Source: Variovorax sp. PBL-E5
Lineage (GTDB): Bacteria; Pseudomonadota; Gammaproteobacteria; Burkholderiales; Burkholderiaceae_C
Direction: 5' to 3'
Assembly: GCF_901827185.1 (NCBI RefSeq)
Contig: NZ_LR594671.1
Location: 3,906,001 to 3,970,000, forward strand
DNA: 64,000 nucleotides
Shown one piece after another: positions 44,052 to 53,017 of this stretch; within the stretch, counting starts at the first letter, position 1; each line of letters opens with the position of its first letter. Made by a program: the position numbers and the translations under genes. The notes beneath the pieces were generated by a model that was given only the letters and a program-made list of their open reading frames with translations, was not told the origin of the DNA and did not search any database.

Positions 44052-46844
44052 CTAGTGCGCCTTGTCCCAGTTGGGACCGAAGCCGATCTCCGCCAGCAAC
44101 GGCACCTTCAGGTCTGCGACACCGGCCATGATCCGCGGGATCTCGGTGCGTACCCATTCGACCTCTTCGTCCGGCACCTCGAACACCAGTTCGTCGTGCA
44201 CCTGCATGATCATCTTCGTGCCGCGCCGCTCGGCGTCGAGCACCTGCTGCACCTTGACCATGCTGAGCTTGATCAGGTCGGCCGCGGTGCCCTGCATCGG
44301 CGCGTTGATGGCCGCGCGCTCGGCGCCGCCGCGGCGCGGGCCGTTGGGCGAGTTGATCTCGGGCAGGTAGAGGCGGCGGCCGAACACGGTCTCGACATAG
44401 CCCTGCTGCTTGGCCAGCAGCTTGGTCTCGTCCATGTAGGCCTTGACGCCCGGATAGCGCGCGAAGTAGCGGTCGATGTAGGAGGCCGCGGCCTTGGTCC
44501 CGATGCCGAGGTTGCGCGCGAGGCCGAAGCTGCTCATGCCGTAGATCAGCCCGAAGTTGATCACCTTGGCGTAGCGGCGCTGCTCGCTCGACACCTGATC
44601 CACCGCGGCGCCGAACACCTCGGCGGCCGTCGCGCGGTGCACGTCGATGCCTTCGGTGAAGGCGCGCAGCAGCGATTCGTCGCCGCTGATGTGGGCCATG
44701 ATGCGCAGCTCGATCTGCGAGTAGTCGGAGCTCGCGATCACGCGGCCCGCGGGTGCCACGAAAGCCTCGCGCACGCGGCGGCCTTCGGCGGTGCGGATCG
44801 GGATGTTCTGCAGGTTCGGGTCGTTGCTGGACAGCCGCCCCGTCACCGCGACCGCCTGCGCATAGTGCGTGTGCACGCGGCCCGAACGCGGATTGGCGAG
44901 CTGGCCGAGCTTGTCGGTGTACGTGCCCTTGAGCTTGGACAGGCCGCGATGCTCCAGGATCTTGGCCGGCAGCGGGAAGTCCTCGGCGAGTTTCTCCAGC
45001 ACCTCCTCGTCGGTGCTGGGCGCGCCGCTCGGCGTCTTCTTGACCACCGGCAGGCCGAGCTTGGTGAAGAACACCTCGCCGATCTGCTTGGGCGAGCCGA
45101 GGTTGAAGGGCTGGCCGGCGAGCGCGTAGGCCTCGTCCTCCAGCGCCATGATGCGCTTGCCGAGCTCGTTGCTCTGCGCGGCCAGCGTCGGCGCATCGAT
45201 CAGCACGCCGTTGCGCTCGATGCGGTAGAGCGCTTCGCTCGAATCCATCTCGAGCTGGTAGATGAAGCGCAGCTTCTCGTCGGCCTCGAGGCGCGGCCAG
45301 AGCACGCGATGCACGTCCAGCGTCTGGTCGGAGTCCTCGCACGAGTATTCGGACGCCTTGTCGATCGCGACCTGGCTGAAGGAGATCTGGTGCACGCCCT
45401 TGCCGCAGAGGTCTTCGTAGTCGATCCCGCTGCGGCCCAGGTGCCGCTCGGCCAGGCTGGCCAGGCCATGCGGCTTGTGGACCTCCAGCACGTAGCTCTG
45501 CAGCATGGTGTCGTGCGCATAGCCCTGCACCTCGATGCCATGGTTGGCGAACACGTGGCGGTCGTACTTGATGTGCTGGCCGAGCTTCTTGCGCGTGCCG
45601 TCCTCCAGCCAGGGCTTGAGCTTCGCGAGCACTTCGTCGAGCGGCAGCTGGGCCGGCGCATCGGGGTAGTTGTGCGCGAGCGGAATGTAGGCCGCCTCGC
45701 CCGGCGTCACGCTGAAGCTCAGGCCCACGATCTCGGCACGCATCTCGTCGAGCGAGGTGGTTTCGGTGTCGAGCGCGACCAGCTCGGCGGTCTGGATCTT
45801 CGCCAGCCAGGCGTCGAAGGCCTCCCAGGTCATGACGGTGTCGTAGGCGAGGTTGGTGGCCTTGGCGGCCGCCTCGAAGCCCGGCTCGTCGAACAGGCCG
45901 GCGCCGGCCTCGGGGCCCTTCCTGCGCTTGTTCTCCTCGATCAGCTCGGGCGACACCGCGTGCGCCTCGAGCGTCTTGACCAGGCTCTTGAAGCCGTATT
46001 CCTCATAGAAAGCCTTGAGCGCATCGATCTGCTGCGGGCCGATGGCGATCGCATCGAGGGCGGGCAGTCCGCTCACATGGCCGTCGAGGTCGCAGTCGGT
46101 GCGGATGGTCACCAGCTTCCTGCTGAGCGGCAGGCGGTCGATCGCCTGGCGCAGGTTCTCGCCGGCCTGCCCCTTCACCTCGGCGGCGCGCGCGATCAGC
46201 GCATCGAGCGAGCCGAATTCGAGCAGCCACTTGGCGGCCGTCTTGGGGCCGACCTTCTCGACGCCGGGCACGTTGTCCACCGTGTCGCCGACCAGCGTCT
46301 GGTAGTCGATCATCAGGTTCGGCGGCACGCCGAACTCGGCCGTCACGCCGGCCACGTCGCGCTTCTTGCCGTTCATGGTGTCGATGATGGTGACGTGCTC
46401 GTCGACCAGCTGGCTCAGGTCCTTGTCGCCGCTGGAGACGATCACCTCGATGCCCTGCGCGGCGGCGGTGCGCGCCAGCGTGCCGATCACGTCGTCGGCC
46501 TCGATGTCGGGCACGCACAGCACGGGCCAGCCGAGCAGCCCGACCACTTTGTGGATAGGGTCGACCTGGGTGCGCAGGTCGTCCGGCATCGGCGAGCGGT
46601 TGGCCTTGTACTGCGGGTACCAGTCGTCGCGAAAGGTCTTGCCCGGCGCGTCGAAGATGCAGGCCGCATAGTCGGCGCGCACCTCGCGGCGCAGGGCCTG
46701 CATCATGTTGATCATGCCGCGGATGGCGCCGGTGGCCGGGCTGCTGGCATCGCCCGGCACGGCGCGCAGATCGGGCATGGCGTGGAAGGCGCGGTAGAGG
46801 TAGCTCGAGCCGTCCACGAGCAGCAGCGTTTTCTTGTCGGTCAT
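44052..46844 (-). CDS. polA: DNA polymerase I
   Basis: 930 residues, full length. Three domains: 5'-3' exonuclease (about 1-290, LLLVDGSSYLYRAFHA), 3'-5' exonuclease (about 330-520, intact DTETTSLD motif, so proofreading is likely) and polymerase (about 540-930, with RRYAKVINFGLIYGMSSFG and MQVHDELVFEV). It fills gaps and removes primers in repair and replication. It is divergent from the DUF2782 gene. Confidence 0.97.
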   Translation of the reverse strand: MTDKKTLLLVDGSSYLYRAFHAMPDLRAVPGDASSPATGAIRGMINMMQALRREVRADYAACIFDAPGKTFRDDWYPQYKANRSPMPDDLRTQVDPIHKVVGLLGWPVLCVPDIEADDVIGTLARTAAAQGIEVIVSSGDKDLSQLVDEHVTIIDTMNGKKRDVAGVTAEFGVPPNLMIDYQTLVGDTVDNVPGVEKVGPKTAAKWLLEFGSLDALIARAAEVKGQAGENLRQAIDRLPLSRKLVTIRTDCDLDGHVSGLPALDAIAIGPQQIDALKAFYEEYGFKSLVKTLEAHAVSPELIEENKRRKGPEAGAGLFDEPGFEAAAKATNLAYDTVMTWEAFDAWLAKIQTAELVALDTETTSLDEMRAEIVGLSFSVTPGEAAYIPLAHNYPDAPAQLPLDEVLAKLKPWLEDGTRKKLGQHIKYDRHVFANHGIEVQGYAHDTMLQSYVLEVHKPHGLASLAERHLGRSGIDYEDLCGKGVHQISFSQVAIDKASEYSCEDSDQTLDVHRVLWPRLEADEKLRFIYQLEMDSSEALYRIERNGVLIDAPTLAAQSNELGKRIMALEDEAYALAGQPFNLGSPKQIGEVFFTKLGLPVVKKTPSGAPSTDEEVLEKLAEDFPLPAKILEHRGLSKLKGTYTDKLGQLANPRSGRVHTHYAQAVAVTGRLSSNDPNLQNIPIRTAEGRRVREAFVAPAGRVIASSDYSQIELRIMAHISGDESLLRAFTEGIDVHRATAAEVFGAAVDQVSSEQRRYAKVINFGLIYGMSSFGLARNLGIGTKAAASYIDRYFARYPGVKAYMDETKLLAKQQGYVETVFGRRLYLPEINSPNGPRRGGAERAAINAPMQGTAADLIKLSMVKVQQVLDAERRGTKMIMQVHDELVFEVPDEEVEWVRTEIPRIMAGVADLKVPLLAEIGFGPNWDKAH

Positions 46845-46929
46845 CGGCGCATTTTGCCGTGCCGCACACGGGCGCCTTCATCACGCGGACGATCGCCGCC
46901 CGCTGACACCCGGCGGGAGAAGCGCCACC

Positions 46930-46935
46930 TACAAT
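46930..46935 (+). promoter_or_regulatory. -10 box placing the start at the DUF2782 ATG
   Basis: TACAAT ends six bases before the ATG at 46942, so transcription should begin at or beside the A of the start codon. No ribosome-binding site can fit. The -35 is poor (CTGACA-like around 46903, spacing too long). Confidence 0.6.
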
Positions 46936-46941
46936 CCCTGC

Positions 46942-47322
46942 ATGTCCTCCTCCAAATTCCTGCTCGTTCGCCGGCTCCGGCTCGCCTCGCTGGTTCTGGC
47001 CTGCGTCGCACCCTTCGCCGTCGTCCATGCCCAGAGCGCGCCTCAGCCGGCGCCACCGCCGCCCGATGCGGTCCAAGGCCAGGACGCGGCACCCGGCCGC
47101 CAGAACCAGAAGATCGAACACATCCACGTCGAGGACAGCGGGGCGTCGGTCGACGAGGTGCGCTACGGCGGCCAGACCCAGCGCATCACCGTGAAGCCGA
47201 AGGCCAACGTGCCCTCCTACCAGGTGCTGCCGAACGAAGGCGGCTACCGGCCCGGACAGAGCGAATCGGACACCGGCACCAACGGCAACGGTCCGCGGGT
47301 CTGGAACGTGCTCAAGTTCTGA
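46942..47322 (+). CDS. DUF2782 exported protein
   Basis: 126 residues with a signal peptide (LASLVLACVAPFAVVHAQ), a Pro/Ala-rich linker and a small domain: QKIEHIHVEDSGASVDEVR and YQVLPNEGG. DUF2782 is a small betaproteobacterial family usually found next to polA; its function is unknown to me. The gene ends nine bases before thrB, suggesting co-transcription. The start is supported by the signal peptide and by a promoter that would make the mRNA leaderless. Confidence 0.88.
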   Translation: MSSSKFLLVRRLRLASLVLACVAPFAVVHAQSAPQPAPPPPDAVQGQDAAPGRQNQKIEHIHVEDSGASVDEVRYGGQTQRITVKPKANVPSYQVLPNEGGYRPGQSESDTGTNGNGPRVWNVLKF

Positions 47323-47331
47323 GCGCGGGCG

Positions 47332-48375
47332 GTGGCGGTCTTCACGGAAGTCGGGTTCGACGAGGCCGACGCGCTGGTGCAGCGCCTCGGCCTGGGTGCG
47401 CTCGCCGCGCTGCGCGGCATCGAGGGCGGGATCGAGAACACCAACTACTTCGCGACCACAGCGTCGGGCGAGTTCGTCCTGACGCTGTTCGAGCGCCTCG
47501 GGGCCGAGCAGCTGCCCTACTACCTGTGCCTGATGAAGCATCTCGCGGCGCGCGGCCTGCCGGTGCCCGAGCCGGTGGCCGATCCGGCCATTGCGCCGCC
47601 CACGGGCCATGCGCTGTCGATCCCCGCCAATGCGCCGTGCGAGTTGCTGCTCTCGGTGGCCGGCAAGCCGGCCGCGGTCGTCCAGCGGCTCCAGGGCCAC
47701 AGCGAACTCGCACCCACCGCGGCCCATTGCGCCGAACTGGGCCGGCTGCTGGCGCGCATGCACCTGGCGGCACGCGACTTCCCGCGCATCCAGCCCAACC
47801 TGCGCGGCCTGCCGTGGTGGAACGACACGGCGCCCGTGGTGCTGCCCCACCTGGATCCGCCGCAAGCCGCGCTGCTGCGCAGCGAACTCGCCTACCAGAA
47901 CCACATCGCCGAATCGTCCGCCTGCGCGGCCCTTCCGCGCGGGCCGGTGCATGCCGACCTGTTCCGCGACAACGTGGTGTTCGACGCTGCCCCCGACGGC
48001 ACATTGCCGCGGCTGACCGGCGTGTTCGACTTCTACTTCGCCGGCACCGACAGCTGGTTGTTCGACCTCGCCGTGTGCCTGAACGACTGGGCGATCGACC
48101 TGCCGAGCGGCCGCCACGAAGCTGCGCGCGCCGATGCGCTGCTGGCCGCCTACGGCACCGTGCGGCCGCTGACCGGTGCCGAGCGCGCCCTGCTGCCCGC
48201 GATGCTGCGCGCGGCGGCGCTGCGCTTCTGGATCTCGCGCCTGTGGGACTTCCACTTGCCGCGCGAGGCGAGCATGCTCAAGCCCCATGATCCGACCCAT
48301 TTCGAGCGCGTGCTGCGCGAGCGCGCGCGCCGGCCTTTCGAGCTGGCGGCCGCCGCCGAGGCGCTCGCTGCCTGA
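47332..48375 (+). CDS. thrB: Homoserine kinase, ThrB type II (APH fold)
   Basis: 347 residues, GTG start. Aminoglycoside-phosphotransferase fold: N-lobe GIEGGIENTNYFATTASGE, catalytic loop PVHADLFRDNVVF and the metal-binding FDFYFAGTDSW. It phosphorylates L-homoserine in threonine synthesis; this non-GHMP type is standard in betaproteobacteria. No thrC is adjacent. Confidence 0.93.
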   Translation: MAVFTEVGFDEADALVQRLGLGALAALRGIEGGIENTNYFATTASGEFVLTLFERLGAEQLPYYLCLMKHLAARGLPVPEPVADPAIAPPTGHALSIPANAPCELLLSVAGKPAAVVQRLQGHSELAPTAAHCAELGRLLARMHLAARDFPRIQPNLRGLPWWNDTAPVVLPHLDPPQAALLRSELAYQNHIAESSACAALPRGPVHADLFRDNVVFDAAPDGTLPRLTGVFDFYFAGTDSWLFDLAVCLNDWAIDLPSGRHEAARADALLAAYGTVRPLTGAERALLPAMLRAAALRFWISRLWDFHLPREASMLKPHDPTHFERVLRERARRPFELAAAAEALAA

Positions 48376-48384
48376 ACCCAAGCG

Positions 48385-49182
48385 ATGAAACTCAACCTCG
48401 TCCCCGCGCGCACCGGCGCGCTGTGGGTCCGCACCGGGCTCAGGGCTTTCGCCGTGCAGCCGCTCGCCTTCATCTCGCTGTTCTTCTTCTTCATGGCGCT
48501 GGTGTCGATCGCATCGCAGGTGCCGCTGATTGGCGCGGCCGTCGCGCTGATGCTGCTGCCGACCATGACGCTCGGCCTCATGGCGGCCACCGCGCAGGCG
48601 GCGGCGCCTGAGAAGCCGCCCGCGGGCGCGGTCTTCATGGCGGCGCTGAACGCGGTGCGCGCCGACATGCGGCCGATGCTGGTGCTGGGCGTGCTCTACG
48701 CCGTCCTGTTTCTCGGCGTGATGGCGATCTCGGCGCTGGCCGACGGCGGCCAGTTCGCCAAGGTCTACCTGCTGGGCGGGCCGCTCACGCGCGAACTCGC
48801 CGAAAGCACGGAGTTCCAGGTTGCGCTGTGGACCGCGATGGCGCTCTACCTGCCGCTGTCGCTCGCCTTCTGGCATGCGCCGGCGCTGGTGCACTGGCAC
48901 CACGTGCCGCCGGCCAAGAGCCTGTTCTTCAGCTTCGTCGCGTGTTTCCGGAATTTCGGTGCGCTCACCGTCTACGGCCTCATCTGGACCGGCGTGTTCA
49001 TTGGCGCAGGCATCGTGCTGAGCCTGATCGCCAGCCTGCTGGTCGCCTTCGGCGCGATGGGCATCGGCGAAGGCGCGTCGGCGGCGGGCGGCGCGGTGAT
49101 GATCGGCGGGGCGCTGGTGATGGCGGCGATGTTCTTCGCGAGCACCTGGTTCACCTTCCGCGACAGCTTCAACGCCGACTAG
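48385..49182 (+). CDS. BPSS1780-type integral membrane protein
   Basis: 265 residues, about six membrane spans (first around 25-65, last around 205-255). The N-terminal PARTGALWVRTGLRAFAVQP and the RDSF end match a family annotated as BPSS1780 in Burkholderiales; its function is unknown. It follows thrB after nine bases, in a DUF2782-thrB-BPSS1780 transcription unit. Confidence 0.85.
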   Translation: MKLNLVPARTGALWVRTGLRAFAVQPLAFISLFFFFMALVSIASQVPLIGAAVALMLLPTMTLGLMAATAQAAAPEKPPAGAVFMAALNAVRADMRPMLVLGVLYAVLFLGVMAISALADGGQFAKVYLLGGPLTRELAESTEFQVALWTAMALYLPLSLAFWHAPALVHWHHVPPAKSLFFSFVACFRNFGALTVYGLIWTGVFIGAGIVLSLIASLLVAFGAMGIGEGASAAGGAVMIGGALVMAAMFFASTWFTFRDSFNAD

Positions 49183-49209
49183 GACGGCAACCCCGGCCCG
49201 CCATCGTGC

Positions 49210-50724
49210 CTACCCGAGGTCGAATTTGACGCCCTGCGCCAGCGGCAGCGAGCTGCCGTAGTTGATGGTGTTCGTGGCCCGGCGCATGTAGGCGCGCCAG
49301 GCGTCCGACCCCGACTCCCGGCCGCCACCGGTTTCTTTCTCGCCGCCGAAGGCGCCTCCGATCTCCGCGCCGCTGGTGCCGATGTTGACGTTGGCGATGC
49401 CGCAATCCGATCCACCCGCTGAGGTGAAGCGCTCGGCCTCCCCGAGGTCGCGCGTGAAGACGGCCGAGGACAGGCCGTGGGCCACGGCGTTGTTCATGGC
49501 GATGGCGTCGTCGAAGGCGTCATAGGGCACGACGTAGAGAATGGGCGCGAAAGTCTCGTGCAGCATCGGACCCGTCTGCTGCGCGAATTCCACGATCGCC
49601 GGCCGTACATAGTGGCCTGCGCCCGCGCCGGCCTCCGGCTCTCCGAAGTGCACCTTGGCGCCGAGTGCCCGGGCATCGGCCAGCGCGCCCTGCATGGCGG
49701 CGAAGGCGCGTTCGTCGATCAGGGGGCCAACCAGCGTGCCGTCTTCGAGCGGATCGCCCACCGGCAGGCGCGCGAAGACCGCGACCAGGCGATCCACCAG
49801 CGCCGCGTAGATCGATCGGTGCACGATCAGCCGGCGCAGACTGGTGCAGCGCTGACCGGCCGTACCGGCGGCGGCAAAGGCCACACCACGCACGACCAGT
49901 TCGAGATCGGCCGAGGGGCCGACGACGGCCGCGTTGTTGCCGCCCAGTTCGAGCAGCGAGCGCTTGAACCGGGAGGCGCATTCGACGGCCACCTTCCTGC
50001 CCATGGCCGTGGAGCCGGTCGCGCTCACCAGCCGCACCTTCGGATGGGCGACCAGCGCCTCGCCGACGGAACGCTCGCCGATCAAGAGCTCGCTCAGGCC
50101 CGCCGGATCCAGTCCCGCCTCGACGGCGGCCTGTTGCATCAGGCTGTTCAGCGCGACGGCGCTGAGCGGGGTCTTCTCGGACGGCTTCCACGCCAGCGTG
50201 TTGCCGCAGACGAGGGCGATGGCCGCATTCCACGAGAACACCGCCATCGGAAAATTGAAGGCCGAAATGATGCCGACCAGTCCGAGCGGCTGCCAAGTCT
50301 CGAGCAGCTTGTGCTCAGGCCGTTCGCTGGCGATGGTCAGGCCGTAGAGCTGCCGCGACAGGCCGACGGCGAACTCGCAGATGTCGATCACTTCCTGGAC
50401 TTCGCCCAGGCCCTCCTGCAGGATCTTGCCGGTTTCCAGCGTGATCAGCCGGCCGAGCTCGGCCCTGCGGCGGCGCACGGCGGCGCCGAAGGCGCGCACC
50501 AGTTCGCCGCGCTTGGGAGCCGGCACCTCGCGCCATGCCAGGAAGCGCTGGTGCGCGCGGTCGAGGGCGGCATCCAGCGCCGCCGGGCTCGTCGCTTCGA
50601 TGCGTGCGAGCACGCTGCCATCGATCGGCGTGCGGACTTCGAGCACGCCGGGCGCCCGGCTCTGCGTGTCGGCCCCGATGCCCAGGGCCTGGAAAATGGA
50701 TGAAACGTCGTCGGCATGGGTCAT
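49210..50724 (-). CDS. Aldehyde dehydrogenase, ALDH7 / aminoadipate-semialdehyde type
   Basis: 504 residues. The catalytic Cys is in GTAGQRCTSLRRL, the Glu in LLELGGNNAAVV, and NVNIGTSGAEIGGAFGGEK plus ETGGGRESGSDAWRAYM are specific for ALDH7, which oxidises 2-aminoadipate semialdehyde (piperideine-6-carboxylate) and similar aldehydes. It is the last gene of the IclR-importer-hydrolase operon, suggesting that the pathway yields an amino-aldehyde. A different omega-amino-aldehyde is equally possible. Confidence 0.92.
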   Translation of the reverse strand: MTHADDVSSIFQALGIGADTQSRAPGVLEVRTPIDGSVLARIEATSPAALDAALDRAHQRFLAWREVPAPKRGELVRAFGAAVRRRRAELGRLITLETGKILQEGLGEVQEVIDICEFAVGLSRQLYGLTIASERPEHKLLETWQPLGLVGIISAFNFPMAVFSWNAAIALVCGNTLAWKPSEKTPLSAVALNSLMQQAAVEAGLDPAGLSELLIGERSVGEALVAHPKVRLVSATGSTAMGRKVAVECASRFKRSLLELGGNNAAVVGPSADLELVVRGVAFAAAGTAGQRCTSLRRLIVHRSIYAALVDRLVAVFARLPVGDPLEDGTLVGPLIDERAFAAMQGALADARALGAKVHFGEPEAGAGAGHYVRPAIVEFAQQTGPMLHETFAPILYVVPYDAFDDAIAMNNAVAHGLSSAVFTRDLGEAERFTSAGGSDCGIANVNIGTSGAEIGGAFGGEKETGGGRESGSDAWRAYMRRATNTINYGSSLPLAQGVKFDLG

Positions 50725-50758
50725 CGATCAATCTCCGTAAGGGCCTGCGGTGCGTGCT

Positions 50759-52021
50759 TCAACTCGCCAGCGCATGTCCGCCGGCGGCCACGGGCCGCCC
50801 GCCGATCAGCACATGGCGCATGTTCTCGGCGGCTTCGAGCTTCTCGGGCTGCTTCAGGACATCGCCTTCCACCACGATGACGTCGGCAAGCATGCCCGCC
50901 TGCAGCGTGCCCAGCCTGTCGTCCACCTTGAGCAGGCGCGCCGTGTTCTTCGTCGCCACGAAGATCGCCTGCTCGGGCGTCAGGCCGCACTTCACGAGTT
51001 GCACCACTTCGCGCCCGGCGGAGCCGTGCGGCGTGAGCATCGAGCCCGCGTCGGTTCCGCTGGCGATGTTGGCGCCGATGTCGAAGGCGTACTTCACGTA
51101 CTCGCGGTGCTTGCTCGTGCGCTCGCGCACGTTGTCGATGGTCGATTGGGGCACACCGTTCTCGGCGCCGAGCGTCAGGATGCGGTCCATCACCGTCAGC
51201 GTCGGAACCAGGAAGGCGCCGTGCTCGCGCGCAACCTCGGCACACTCCTCGTCGAAGTGCATGCCGTGCTCGATCGAGCGGCAGCCGCTTCGGATGCTGT
51301 GCAGGATCGCGACCTTGTTGTGCGCGTGGACGGCCACGGGCACGCCGGCCAGCTTGGCGGTCTCGAACGCGGCATCGAACTCGCTCGGGGAGAACTCCTC
51401 GGCGTCGATGCGGCCATGGGGGTCGATCACGCCGCCGGTCTGGAACAGCTTGATCCAGCTGGCGCCGGCCTTCACCTGCCGGCGAACGGCCGTGCGAACC
51501 GCGTCGACGCCATCCACCATCTCGGAGACGTCGCCGTGGCTCTGGCAAATCCAGCAGGGCAGCAGATCGCCATGACCTCCCGTCGTGGTCAGCCCCTTGC
51601 CGCAGGGATGCATGCGGGGCCCGGGCATCACGCCCTTGTTGATCGAATCGCGCGCGGCGATGTCCAGGTGCGCCATGTCGCTGACGGTGCGGATCGTGGT
51701 CGTGCCGGCCGCGATCGTCTCGCGCAGGTTCCTGGCGATCTCGAACGCGACCTGCCCCACGGGCCGCGACATGAGTTCGCGCTGGATGTTGCTGGGACCG
51801 TTGAGGGAGATGTGGACGTGAACGTCCATCAGCCCCGGAAGGACCGAGGCCCCCGCGGCGTCGATGACCTGCGCGCCGCGCGGGATGGCCTTTGCGCTCT
51901 TCTTGCCGGCATGGGTGATCTTGCCGTTCTCGATCAGCACGAGGCCATCGGGGATCGCCGCGCCGCCGGTGCCGTCGACGATCTGGCCATCCACGATGGC
52001 GATGGTTGGGGTGATCGTCAT
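50759..52021 (-). CDS. Metal-dependent amidohydrolase
   Basis: 420 residues, TIM-barrel amidohydrolase superfamily. Metal ligands: HVH (in GLMDVHVHISLNG, about 67-71), the Lys of SWIKLFQTGG likely carboxylated, His in PVAVHAHNK and SIEHGMHFD, and Asp in IASGTDAGSML. Closest in look to Xaa-Pro dipeptidase/imidazolonepropionase-like hydrolases. It should cleave an amide or cyclic amide in the same pathway as the two deacylases upstream. It begins three bases after the AstE-like gene. Confidence 0.9.
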   Translation of the reverse strand: MTITPTIAIVDGQIVDGTGGAAIPDGLVLIENGKITHAGKKSAKAIPRGAQVIDAAGASVLPGLMDVHVHISLNGPSNIQRELMSRPVGQVAFEIARNLRETIAAGTTTIRTVSDMAHLDIAARDSINKGVMPGPRMHPCGKGLTTTGGHGDLLPCWICQSHGDVSEMVDGVDAVRTAVRRQVKAGASWIKLFQTGGVIDPHGRIDAEEFSPSEFDAAFETAKLAGVPVAVHAHNKVAILHSIRSGCRSIEHGMHFDEECAEVAREHGAFLVPTLTVMDRILTLGAENGVPQSTIDNVRERTSKHREYVKYAFDIGANIASGTDAGSMLTPHGSAGREVVQLVKCGLTPEQAIFVATKNTARLLKVDDRLGTLQAGMLADVIVVEGDVLKQPEKLEAAENMRHVLIGGRPVAAGGHALAS

Positions 52022-52024
52022 CTG

Positions 52025-53005
52025 CTAGACCTCCTGCGGATCAAGGCCGATGTGGATCAGAGTCTCGCCGGTCGACATCACGGGTCCGGGGTGGATCGCC
52101 AGCACGATGCCCGGATGGGGCGCATGCGCGTCGCCCGCGGGGTGGCCGTGCAGGTCGAAATAGTTGCCGATCACGGTCCCCTTCTCGACCCGGTCCCCGC
52201 AACGGACCTGGCGCTGGAACATGCCGCCTTGCGTGGAATGCACCCAGGCGAAATTCGAGAAGTGCCATTGCTTTCCGTAGTCGGTCACCACGCCGTCCAG
52301 CATCGACAGGTGCCGCATGACATTGCGCAGCCGCTCGGCGGTGTCGCGCACGGTCTCGTCGGTGAAGGCCGGTCCCTTGCCGCCGGCCTCGATGATGAAG
52401 GAGGGAATGCCGTCCTTGGCCGCGCTCATCATCGACGAGCCCGCGAGGATGTCCGGCGGCGCGGGCAGCGTGCTGCGGAAGCCGAAGGCGCGCGCGATGC
52501 CCTCCCCCTTCTTGCCGATCTCGCCCGGGATGTCGGCGTACAGGGCCCAGCGCACGTCCTCGGTCAGCGCGGTGTGCATGTCGATCAGGTAGTCGGCGTG
52601 CTTGCGCAGTTCGCTGTAGATCGCGTGCGCCATCTGCTGCGTGAGCGTGCCGGTCGCGCTGCCCGGGAAGCAGCGGTTGAGGTCGCCGCCGTTGTAGCCC
52701 TCGAACGGACTCATGCGCTGGTTCTTCTGGAACGCCGTCATGTTGAGGATCGGCAGCGCGACGACCGTCCCCTTGAGCGTGTCCGGCGACAGGGAGCGGA
52801 TCAATTCGTGCAGCACGAACGCGCCGCAGTATTCGTTGCCGTGCACGCAGCCGTGCAGCCACAGGGCTGGCCCGTCCGAGGCGCCGCGCACCACCACGAC
52901 GGGAATGAGGATGGGTTGCCCATCGGGCAACTCGCCGATCTTCAGGCGTCCTTTTGCAACGCCCGGGCCCTTCGAGACTGCCGTGCCGATTTCAATGGTG
53001 TCCAT
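52025..53005 (-). CDS. AstE/AspA-family metallo-deacylase, paralog 1
   Basis: 326 residues of the succinylglutamate desuccinylase/aspartoacylase family. Zinc ligands H and E lie in HGCVHGNEYCGAF and the third His in DMHTALTED; MSPFEGYNGGDLNRCFPG binds substrate. The C-terminal ~90 residues form a small beta domain. It removes an acyl group from an amine. It is 12 bases from a close paralog, sharing the GYNGGDLNRCFPG core and overall plan, so the pair arose by duplication. Confidence 0.9.
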   Translation of the reverse strand: MDTIEIGTAVSKGPGVAKGRLKIGELPDGQPILIPVVVVRGASDGPALWLHGCVHGNEYCGAFVLHELIRSLSPDTLKGTVVALPILNMTAFQKNQRMSPFEGYNGGDLNRCFPGSATGTLTQQMAHAIYSELRKHADYLIDMHTALTEDVRWALYADIPGEIGKKGEGIARAFGFRSTLPAPPDILAGSSMMSAAKDGIPSFIIEAGGKGPAFTDETVRDTAERLRNVMRHLSMLDGVVTDYGKQWHFSNFAWVHSTQGGMFQRQVRCGDRVEKGTVIGNYFDLHGHPAGDAHAPHPGIVLAIHPGPVMSTGETLIHIGLDPQEV

Positions 53006-53017
53006 CGTGAATTCTCC

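Noticed and set aside
43857..48290. 1477-codon open frame on the plus strand
   Set aside because: Antisense to LysR and polA and out of frame with thrB, all clearly conserved genes.
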